Source: a bacterium
GTDB lineage: Bacteria; Omnitrophota; Gorgyraeia; Gygaellales; UBA12090
Assembly: GCA_004299495.1 (NCBI GenBank)
Contig: SCPY01000076.1
Span: 1-14,151 of the forward strand
DNA length: 14,151 nt
Direction of reading: 5' to 3'
Below, one piece after another: positions 8,268 through 13,540 of the stretch (position 1 is the first letter of the stretch; each line of letters starts with the position of its first letter). The notes under the pieces were generated by a model. That model did not search any database. It saw nothing but the letters and a program-made list of their open reading frames with translations, and was not told where the DNA came from. A program made the position numbers and the translations under genes.

Positions 8268-8281
8268 TTGAGGCGCCTCAA
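8268..8281. repeat. 14-bp perfect palindrome just after the porin stop codon
   Basis: TTGAGGCGCCTCAA begins two bases beyond the porin stop. It may be a protein site or, together with the neighbouring GC-rich hairpin, part of a 3' structure of the porin message. No T run follows. Confidence 0.5.
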
Positions 8282-8283
8282 GA

Positions 8284-9687
8284 TTAGAATCCGATTGCCA
8301 TTGAAGCCATTACCCCGTCTTTGTCCCCGCGCTCTAAAACCTCGTTATCCGAGGCATTACGCTGGTATTCTAATTTGAAGACCCAGCTTTCAATAGGCCG
8401 ATAATTCAGCCCAAGGGTAAAACGCCTTTCTTTATTAGCGCCATTGCCGGTATCGCCGTCATCCGCGATATTTACCCAATCATAGCGGCTAACCAGGGTT
8501 AGCATAGGATCTTCAAAGCCTCTACCTAGAAAAGTATTATTCAAAAACTTTGGCCAGAAATGATACCGGGGCTCAATATAAAATCCGCGCATATATTTTG
8601 GAGCGGAAACCTCATCTCCCGCGACACTGTCATTATCATGGTCAACCAGCGCCCCATCTTCAAAATCCCAATACGCAAAATCACCGACTAATTCAAATGG
8701 TCCGTGTTTAAAGTTTACATCCGCAGCCACACCCAAAAGATCATCCCTTCCGTTTCGTGTCGCGGCTCCCGCCCGGCCGAATTTACCCTGATAGGCGCTC
8801 ACTCCGAACTCAAGGTTTCTATTTAACCCTAACCCCAGGCGTCCCACAAAAGCCTTATTATTGTTTTCATCCGCTTCTATGGCGCCTTTGGTATTACGCA
8901 TGCCGGTATCGGAAATATCCTCATCCAACCCGTTCACAATATATCCTTCATAATTAAGATAGGAATCGGGCAGCAATTTTAGCCCCAGAGATTCTCCTAT
9001 ATTAAATTCGCCAAATGCCCCAAAACCTGCCTCCATCCAGGTGGCGGAAGCTAAACGCCGCGCCACAATCGGCCTTTCAGTCAAATCCTGGATATCGGAA
9101 TCGTGCAGAAGGTTGAATCTTCCGAACGGAACCAACACAATACCGCCTCTCAAATTTAACATATCGTTAATAAGATAGCTTGCCCATGCCTGCTCAACTT
9201 TCGCTTCACCGACATCAGAAGCATGCGGCCCGCCATGCTCAATCTCATACTCGCTGTAAAAAAGCAGCCGCTCGTGCGGCATCGCTCCTATGTTTAAGAC
9301 AAATCTTGCCTGGTCAAAAGTAGAGTTTGAGTTTTCAAAATTTTCAAACTCGATATCGGCATAGCCGCCCACGCTCACGTTTCCGAAACCGGAAGGGTTT
9401 TTAATCAATAGCCCGCCTTTTCCAAAAGGCCCCGCGTAACGGCCCACATATTCCGCCTGAATAGATCTTTGTTCAATCTTTTTTTCCAAATCTTCCCGCG
9501 CAGTCTCCTGCTTCTTGCCAATCTCATCAATTTTTGCTTGCAGTTTTTGAATCTGCGCTTCGTAATCCTGGCGCAATGACTGAATCTGCTGTTTTAAATC
9601 TTCCAGGCTTTCATCCGCAAGAACAGGTTTTACTGCCAAGGACGCAAAACAAAAAGCCGTTAAGCCAATCAAAAATCTCCTTAACAT
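8284..9687 (-). CDS. Outer-membrane porin with N-terminal coiled coil (OprO/OprP-like)
   Basis: 467 residues. A signal peptide (MLRRFLIGLTAFCFASLAVKPVLA, cut after LADE-preceding Ala at about 24) is followed by a coiled coil (about 28-75, rich in Leu, Lys, Glu and Gln) and then a beta-barrel of alternating strands up to a C-terminal Phe (SMAIGF), the usual outer-membrane assembly signal. Overall it resembles phosphate-selective porin O/P-type proteins and other trimeric porins with an N-terminal coil, but the substrate is not readable from sequence. In this operon it follows fur and precedes the FMN protein and FeoB, so it may admit iron or small iron chelates, or simply be an iron-regulated porin. 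AAGGAG lies six bases before the ATG, a strong ribosome site. Two inverted repeats follow its stop. Confident as a porin-like barrel, unsure of specificity. Confidence 0.88.
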   Translation of the reverse strand: MLRRFLIGLTAFCFASLAVKPVLADESLEDLKQQIQSLRQDYEAQIQKLQAKIDEIGKKQETAREDLEKKIEQRSIQAEYVGRYAGPFGKGGLLIKNPSGFGNVSVGGYADIEFENFENSNSTFDQARFVLNIGAMPHERLLFYSEYEIEHGGPHASDVGEAKVEQAWASYLINDMLNLRGGIVLVPFGRFNLLHDSDIQDLTERPIVARRLASATWMEAGFGAFGEFNIGESLGLKLLPDSYLNYEGYIVNGLDEDISDTGMRNTKGAIEADENNNKAFVGRLGLGLNRNLEFGVSAYQGKFGRAGAATRNGRDDLLGVAADVNFKHGPFELVGDFAYWDFEDGALVDHDNDSVAGDEVSAPKYMRGFYIEPRYHFWPKFLNNTFLGRGFEDPMLTLVSRYDWVNIADDGDTGNGANKERRFTLGLNYRPIESWVFKLEYQRNASDNEVLERGDKDGVMASMAIGF

Positions 9688-9739
9688 CTTAAACTCCTTA
9701 TTTAGTCCGTTATCTCCAGTCCTTCTGGTTGATTATGGA

Positions 9740-9919
9740 TTAAGCCTTTATTTGCGCCTCTCCGCTATTCTCGGAGTCGGCAGTTACCTTCAGGCGGATT
9801 TTCTCCCGCTTTTCAACCGAAACAATACGCGCGTCCTGAACCCTGATGATAACTTCACCGAATTTCAGGCTCTTCACTAACGCGAATATGTCTTTAAGTG
9901 TAGTGTCGCTTATGCTCAT
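9740..9919 (-). CDS. Small DUF2292/YezD-like protein
   Basis: 59 residues, cytoplasmic, no signal peptide. The core LKDIFALVKSLKFGEVIIRVQDARIVSVEKREKIRL has the pattern of the DUF2292 (YezD) family: a short helix, then FG-x-V-x-I-x-V-x-D-x-R-I-V and a closing EKxRL. The function of this family is not known. The start chosen is the ATG one base after the fur stop codon, which implies coupled translation with fur; an in-frame TTG within fur (9949) would add ten residues and looks less likely. In iron or sulfur-related operons of other bacteria such proteins sit beside transport or regulatory genes, and here its place right after fur suggests a role in iron homeostasis, but that is only context. 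Confidence 0.75.
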   Translation of the reverse strand: MSISDTTLKDIFALVKSLKFGEVIIRVQDARIVSVEKREKIRLKVTADSENSGEAQIKA

Positions 9920-9920
9920 T

Positions 9921-10349
9921 TTAAGATTTGCATTTCCGGCAATAACCAAAAATATCCATTTTGTGTTTTACCGCGTTAAATTTATATTTCAAAGCGAGCC
10001 TTTCCTGTAATTGCTCAATCTCTGGGTCAAAAACCTCAAAAAACCTGCCGCATTTAAGGCAAATCAGATGGTCATGGTGCTTATGGCCGTATTCATGCTC
10101 AAGGCGGCTTACCCTGTCGCCAAGGTCCACCTCCCTTGCCAGGCCAGCCTTTTGAATAAGTTTGAGGGTACGGTACACCGTGGCGTAGCCAATCTCAGGA
10201 TTGCCGCGGCGTATGGCCCGATACAGGTCATCGCAGCTCATGTGCCTCTCCGTCTTCAAGAATGCCTCCAATATTTTAAGGCGCTGGCTGGTAATTTTAA
10301 GCTTCTCTTTCTTAAGCCCGTCCTTAAACAGCTCTATTTCCTTTTGCAT
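9921..10349 (-). CDS. fur: Fur-family ferric uptake regulator
   Basis: 142 residues, the normal Fur length. Winged helix at about 12-80 with the recognition stretch YATVYRTLKLIQKAGL (55-70). The metal site region is present: HKHHDH (89-94) with the following CLKC (97-100), and a second Cys pair CRKC (137-140) for the structural zinc. Fur bound to Fe(II) blocks promoters of iron uptake genes. It is the first gene of the operon and its own promoter carries a palindromic operator, so negative autoregulation of the whole iron module is likely. GGGAAGG lies before the ATG. PerR or Zur cannot be fully excluded from sequence alone, but the feoB and FeoA genes downstream favour iron. Confidence 0.93.
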   Translation of the reverse strand: MQKEIELFKDGLKKEKLKITSQRLKILEAFLKTERHMSCDDLYRAIRRGNPEIGYATVYRTLKLIQKAGLAREVDLGDRVSRLEHEYGHKHHDHLICLKCGRFFEVFDPEIEQLQERLALKYKFNAVKHKMDIFGYCRKCKS

Positions 10350-10373
10350 ATCAACCTTCCCTATAGTTAATGA

Positions 10374-10394
10374 AATTGAAAACCATTTTCAATT
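10374..10394. promoter_or_regulatory. Fur-type operator (21-bp palindrome)
   Basis: Perfect 9-bp arms AATTGAAAA (10374-10382) and TTTTCAATT (10386-10394) flank CCA. The TTGAAAA/TTTTCAA half sites resemble Fur boxes of some non-enteric bacteria more than the classic GATAATGAT repeats. It overlaps the -10 box and the expected transcription start of the fur operon, the position for repression. Confidence 0.75.
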
Positions 10395-10419
10395 ATACTT
10401 GAAAAAAAAGTTCTGTCAA
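10392..10419 (-). promoter_or_regulatory. Promoter of the fur-feo iron operon
   Basis: On the minus strand TTGACA (10414-10419), 16 bases, then TATAAT (10392-10397): both boxes match the sigma70 consensus perfectly. Transcription would start near 10385, inside the Fur-type palindrome, and give a leader of about 35 bases. A full-strength promoter with an overlapping operator fits an operon that is strongly on in iron shortage. Confidence 0.85.
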
Positions 10420-10433
10420 GGTTTTTCTTGCGC

Positions 10434-10492
10434 TATGATAAAGTTATCCGGCCCTAGCGATAGATTGGTGAGGCCGGATAAGCTTTATCATA
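10434..10492. repeat. Long hairpin between the metal operon and the fur promoter
   Basis: A 20-bp stem (10434-10453 pairing with 10472-10492, a single G bulged at 10482) encloses an 18-base loop. The stem runs TATGATAAAG...ATCCGGCC on the left arm. It starts 10 bases after the stop of the outer-membrane protein gene (10503) in the transcription direction and ends 15 bases before the fur -35 box. There is no clear T run, so it is a candidate for a factor-independent terminator of unusual type, an RNA-end stabiliser or a small repeat element. Confidence 0.7.
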
Positions 10493-10502
10493 ACTTGAGC
10501 AT

Positions 10503-11534
10503 TTAAAAATAAACGCTCGCCCCTGTCAGCAGTTTATACTTTGTCTCCTCATGCTCCCCGCCTAAATTCTGATGCACGGGAACCGGAGCGCCCAGGAATA
10601 CGGATAAGTTTCTGGCAATATTCACATTAAGCCCGGGGGTTACAAAAAGCGTTGTCCCGCCGCTGTCAAAAACCTTATCCTCTTCCCCGGAATGATCCCG
10701 GCCTACCCACTCGTTATTTAATTCTAAGCTCAAGCTTAAATTAGGATATTCTCCCGGCCGCCTTAAAGAAACTGACGAGCCCAGGCTAAAGCGCAGGATA
10801 TCGCCTGCTTTAAAATCTTGAGAACCTTCACCCTTTAAGATATACTGGAAACTTCCGGACAGGGAAAATCTCCTCTGAAAACTTCTGGAGAGCGCGATGC
10901 CAAGCTCTCCGTCCCAGGATCCGCTTCCCGGCTGCTGCTCCGGAGCAAACTTATTTTGAGATTTATCCTTTAAGGAAGTTTCCCCTGTGGGAAATTTTAC
11001 CCCGGCAATAAGCGCGGCCTCAAAATACTTCTTCCAAAACCTGTATTTTCCCATCAGGCTGGCATCGCCAAACCCGAACGCCCTTTCTTTACGTCCTATA
11101 TTATCTTCGTCGTGGACTTGAGCCAGAGCGCTTGAAACATACGGCGCTATGAAATAAACATCCAGATCATCCATAACTCCGTAATCAAAATAAAGATGAT
11201 AAGAATTTTCGTAACGTTTGCCGTGAATATCCCGGCCCTCCTCGTGAAGCATATGGGCATCTTCAGCCGGCATAGCGTTATAACGCGCGTATCCGTAAGT
11301 AAAACCGGCGGCAGAGCGGCCCTTTTGCATGGTTGAGGCGGTCGGCGAATTAAGCATCGCGCCGCTGGAAATGCTTTCTCCCTCCTCGGCCGTCATCGCG
11401 CCCGGCGAAACATAGCAGTAACTGCAGGCAAAAGAACGAAACGGAATCAGCATAATAGCCGATATTGTAAGGACTGCCTCTAAAATGCCTCTTTTTAAAA
11501 AAGAGGCGCTGAAATTCCACTGTTTACCACACAT
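10503..11534 (-). CDS. Outer-membrane beta-barrel protein with N-terminal CxxC (MetA-pathway-like)
   Basis: 343 residues. The signal peptide is long (hydrophobic at about 17-34) and the likely cut after Ala36 exposes CSYC (37-40). After a polar stretch rich in His and acidic residues (about 86-110: AEDAHMLHEEGRDIHGKRY) comes a series of amphipathic strands ending KLLTGASVYF, with C-terminal Phe. This is the general look of the transporter family called putative MetA-pathway of phenol degradation, which has no settled function. It is the last gene of a metal-linked group (ZIP transporter and Cys-rich exported protein upstream), separated by 150 bases from the gene before it. AAGGAG lies 8 bases before the ATG. 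The exposed Cys pair and His-rich segment could bind metal; this is inference. Confidence 0.85.
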   Translation of the reverse strand: MCGKQWNFSASFLKRGILEAVLTISAIMLIPFRSFACSYCYVSPGAMTAEEGESISSGAMLNSPTASTMQKGRSAAGFTYGYARYNAMPAEDAHMLHEEGRDIHGKRYENSYHLYFDYGVMDDLDVYFIAPYVSSALAQVHDEDNIGRKERAFGFGDASLMGKYRFWKKYFEAALIAGVKFPTGETSLKDKSQNKFAPEQQPGSGSWDGELGIALSRSFQRRFSLSGSFQYILKGEGSQDFKAGDILRFSLGSSVSLRRPGEYPNLSLSLELNNEWVGRDHSGEEDKVFDSGGTTLFVTPGLNVNIARNLSVFLGAPVPVHQNLGGEHEETKYKLLTGASVYF

Positions 11535-11615
11535 AGAAATTACTCCTTAATGAGCGCCTAATTTACGAAACACGAAGCGCAAAGTAAATCATAGGCACGA
11601 TTAACCCCGGCGCGT

Positions 11616-11646
11616 AAGGCAAAGCTATCTGAGAAGATTTTGCCTT
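11616..11646. repeat. Inverted repeat in the gap after the Cys-rich gene
   Basis: Arms AAGGCAAA (11616-11623) and TTTGCCTT (11639-11646) pair perfectly over a 15-base loop that can itself form a 4-bp inner stem. It lies 38 bases beyond the stop of the Cys-rich protein gene in the 150-base gap before the outer-membrane protein gene. It may lower read-through; no T run is seen. Nothing else was recognised in this gap. Confidence 0.4.
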
Positions 11647-11684
11647 ATCTCGCTAAATGGCTCGGACGCAATGTTTAAGAATGA

Positions 11685-12158
11685 TTATGAAGGGAAAGAT
11701 GCGATAAACCTGGGAGGCCTATCTAAGCGGCGATCAAGAAGTAAACAATAGCCCCGGCCTTTACTAAAGGAGAAAATCCCGGGGATTTCACGGAGAAAAA
11801 TACCGGAGCAGGAAATCAGGCAAAACTCTTTAGGATATGAAGAAGAAGCGCTTTTATCTTCCGGAAGGCCGCAGTTGAGGGCATTTAATAGGGAATAACT
11901 TTTATTGGCAAGAGTTTTACTTAGCTGAAACGGTTTCTTGGAGTGGCAGGGGCTCGCGGAAACATCGCCCTCTGCGCCAGGCGTTAATCGCCGCTTATTC
12001 AAGCGGCATATCCTGTTGCCATGTTTACATCCGCATACAATCGAATCCTTACAACAACAGCCATGAGATAAGGAATTACCCTTAAAAAGCTCAAAAGGAA
12101 CATCGGCCGCATGAATAAAGAAAAGCCCTGCTAATAGTGCGCCAAGGATGCGGTTCAT
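11685..12158 (-). CDS. Cys-rich exported protein of unknown family
   Basis: 157 residues; I do not recognise the family. The N terminus (MNRILGALLAGLFFIHAADV) is a short signal peptide. Just after it comes a dense Cys/His cluster: CCC (34-36), CGC (42-44), His46, Cys51, later CH (71-72). The central part is basic (KRRLTPG) and the C-terminal third carries further Cys residues (LNCG, EFCLISCSG, GYC). Such clusters can bind metal or form disulfides. The gene starts 16 bases after the ZIP transporter stop, so they are co-transcribed; the ribosome site is weak, suggesting coupling. A role as a periplasmic metal-binding partner of the ZIP transporter is possible but unproven. The signal peptide and cluster support a real gene; composition of the C-terminal half is less convincing. 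Confidence 0.65.
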   Translation of the reverse strand: MNRILGALLAGLFFIHAADVPFELFKGNSLSHGCCCKDSIVCGCKHGNRICRLNKRRLTPGAEGDVSASPCHSKKPFQLSKTLANKSYSLLNALNCGLPEDKSASSSYPKEFCLISCSGIFLREIPGIFSFSKGRGYCLLLDRRLDRPPRFIASFPS

Positions 12159-12174
12159 CTTTAAATGAGAATCT

Positions 12175-12909
12175 TTAAGCTAAACCCTTAAGAATATACA
12201 TCAACGCGATCCCGAATACAAAAAATGCCAGAGAAAAAATTGATTTCTTAAGATTAGCCTCTTTGTGAATCTCGGGGACGAGGTCGGCGCTGGCGATATA
12301 GATAAACCCGCCAGCGGTAAGCGCAAGCAGAATATAGGAAAACCCGGCGATGCGGTTAGAAAGGAAATATCCGGCGAGGGCGCCTCCAAAGGCGGCCAGG
12401 GCGGAGAGGAAGTTACAAAATAGCGCCTTTCGTTTACTGAAGCCTCCGTAAACTAAGACTCCGAAATCTCCTAACTCCTGGGGTATCTCATGAACAATCA
12501 CCATAATCGTGGTGAAGACACCCAGGGAAACAGAACTGGCAAAACCCGCGGCAATCACCATCCCGTCCATAAAATTATGCAGGCCGTCTCCGATAAGGTT
12601 AAGATAGGTAAAGGCGTGAACGCCGCAGACGCCGTCGTGGCAATGGTGCCAGAAAAGATATTTTTCCAGGATAAAAAATAAAACAAAGCCGACGGTAACA
12701 ACGGTAAAAACCTTTGCCGGATCAGTTTTTTCTATTGCCTCGGGAATAAGATGCAGAAACGCGCCCCCAAGCAATGCCCCGGCGGAAAAAGCAATCAGGA
12801 AGAAAAGAATGGCCTTAAGAAATCTTTCCTGAATCGATAAGGTAACCACACCTATTAAAGAAACAATGCTTACAATAAAGGTGCTGATCAGGATCAAGAA
12901 AAGATGCAT
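12175..12909 (-). CDS. ZIP-family divalent metal transporter
   Basis: 244 residues with eight probable membrane segments, typical of bacterial ZIP proteins. The metal site motifs are clear: in helix IV LIGDGLHNFMDGMVIAAGF (His111, Asn112, Asp115) and in helix V IVHEIPQELGDFGVL (His140, Glu141, Glu145). HLIPEAIEK (53-61) marks helix II. A loop between helices III and IV is rich in His and Cys (WHHCHDGVCGVH, 87-98), a usual place for metal-sensing residues. ZIP proteins bring Zn(II), and sometimes Fe(II), Mn(II) or others, into the cytoplasm. It follows a 26-residue basic peptide by 29 bases and precedes the Cys-rich exported protein by 16, so it belongs to that operon. The ribosome binding site at its ATG is weak. 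Substrate cannot be fixed from sequence. Confidence 0.92.
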   Translation of the reverse strand: MHLFLILISTFIVSIVSLIGVVTLSIQERFLKAILFFLIAFSAGALLGGAFLHLIPEAIEKTDPAKVFTVVTVGFVLFFILEKYLFWHHCHDGVCGVHAFTYLNLIGDGLHNFMDGMVIAAGFASSVSLGVFTTIMVIVHEIPQELGDFGVLVYGGFSKRKALFCNFLSALAAFGGALAGYFLSNRIAGFSYILLALTAGGFIYIASADLVPEIHKEANLKKSIFSLAFFVFGIALMYILKGLA

Positions 12910-12938
12910 AAATTTTAGCCTGCCGGATAAACAGCGCT

Positions 12939-13019
12939 CTAGCCTAAATTCGGCTTTCTGCCTTTGTTGGCTTTTTTGGAACGCCAGTTAAGCTTTCCCC
13001 TTCTTTTGCGTTTGCCCAT
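12939..13019 (-). CDS. 26-residue highly basic peptide, possibly bTHX-like
   Basis: A complete frame of 26 codons plus stop, starting MGKRKRRGKLNW and ending GRKPNLG, with 11 Lys/Arg residues and no acidic residue. AAGGAG nine bases before the ATG is a strong ribosome site, and a promoter with exact 17-base spacing lies upstream, so expression is likely. Size, charge and the MGKxxRRGK opening recall ribosomal protein Thx (bTHX, S31-type), a short basic peptide of the 30S subunit; the similarity is my visual judgement only. The leader holds a small bulged hairpin (13043-13067) just before the ribosome site. It is the first gene of the metal operon (ZIP follows by 29 bases). A nucleic-acid-binding or leader peptide role is also possible. 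Too short for usual gene callers. Confidence 0.7.
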   Translation of the reverse strand: MGKRKRRGKLNWRSKKANKGRKPNLG

Positions 13020-13098
13020 TTGAGAGTTCTCCTTAATAATAAAAGCCTATCCGAATCAAGATAGCTTAATCGATTTTTCCTTCTTTAATTTCTGAGTT

Positions 13099-13127
13099 AT
13101 TATATCCTGCCCGCCCCTAAAAATCAA
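13099..13127 (-). promoter_or_regulatory. Promoter of the small-peptide/ZIP operon
   Basis: On the minus strand TTGATT (13122-13127), 17 bases, then TATAAT (13099-13104). Transcription would start near 13092, leaving a leader of about 73 bases before the 26-residue peptide. It is back-to-back with the rightward promoter; the two -35 boxes are 6 bases apart. Confidence 0.75.
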
Positions 13128-13133
13128 TAACTA

Positions 13134-13162
13134 TTGACAAGGCTGATTTTTATATTTATACT
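13134..13162 (+). promoter_or_regulatory. Promoter of the glycine-zipper lipoprotein gene
   Basis: TTGACA (13134-13139), 17 bases, then TATACT (13157-13162); transcription would start near 13169, about 18 bases before the ATG at 13188. The match to the sigma70 consensus is strong. Confidence 0.82.
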
Positions 13163-13187
13163 GATAACATAAACCAAGGGAGGAACA

Positions 13188-13487
13188 ATGAAAAAGCTTA
13201 TTCCATTATCATTAATATTGGCGTTCGCTTTGACCGGCTGTACCACCACCCAAAAAGGAGCCGCGGTAGGCGGATTAGGTGGCGCGGCGCTCGGAGGTAT
13301 TATCGGCCATCAGTCAGGCCACGGAGCTGAAGGAGCGGTAATCGGGGGCGCTGTAGGGGCAATTTCAGGGGCACTGGTAGGCGAAAAGTTAGATAAGAAG
13401 TTCTGCCCTGTCTGCGGCGCGGAATACACCGCGGATGTAAAATACTGCTCCAAGGACGGTACTGAGTTAAAGTTTAAGCAGAAATAA
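13188..13487 (+). CDS. Glycine-zipper lipoprotein with C-terminal zinc-ribbon-like motif
   Basis: 99 residues. Lipoprotein signal with lipobox LTGC (Cys18), then a Gly/Ala-rich glycine-zipper region (about 24-66: GAAVGGLGGAALGGIIG...GAVIGGAVGAISGALVG) that normally makes membrane-embedded or oligomeric helices, as in the 17-kDa surface antigen/YMGG-like family. The C-terminal 30 residues carry FCPVCGAEY...KYCSKDGTEL (Cys73, Cys76, Cys87, Asp90), a pattern of small zinc ribbons usually found in cytoplasmic proteins. Such a tail on an exported lipoprotein is unusual, and whether it binds zinc or forms disulfides in the periplasm is open. AGGGAGG lies before the ATG. The gene stands alone: own promoter, own terminator. 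The +2 residue after Cys18 is Thr, so outer-membrane sorting is likely. Confidence 0.88.
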   Translation: MKKLIPLSLILAFALTGCTTTQKGAAVGGLGGAALGGIIGHQSGHGAEGAVIGGAVGAISGALVGEKLDKKFCPVCGAEYTADVKYCSKDGTELKFKQK

Positions 13488-13503
13488 GCCGCTTAAAAAA
13501 TCT

Positions 13504-13540
13504 AAAAAAGCCAGGTATCGGCAAAATACCTGGCTTTTTT
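13504..13540. terminator. Bidirectional intrinsic terminator
   Basis: Perfect 15-bp inverted repeat: AAAAAAGCCAGGTAT (13504-13518), loop CGGCAAA, ATACCTGGCTTTTTT (13526-13540). The T run on both strands serves the rightward lipoprotein gene and the leftward CstA gene, whose stop codon lies inside its last bases. Confidence 0.95.

Noticed and set aside
9920..9949. TTG start for the DUF2292-like protein inside fur
   Set aside because: The added residues do not fit the family pattern and an ATG lies one base after the fur stop.
9961..10506. Plus-strand frames over fur and its promoter
   Set aside because: They run through the fur coding region, promoter and operator and have no recognisable product.
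13043..13067. Similarity of the small leader hairpin before the 26-residue peptide to the long hairpin at 10434-10492 (both contain CGGATA and GCTTT)
   Set aside because: Shared stretch is too short and the stems differ; probably chance.
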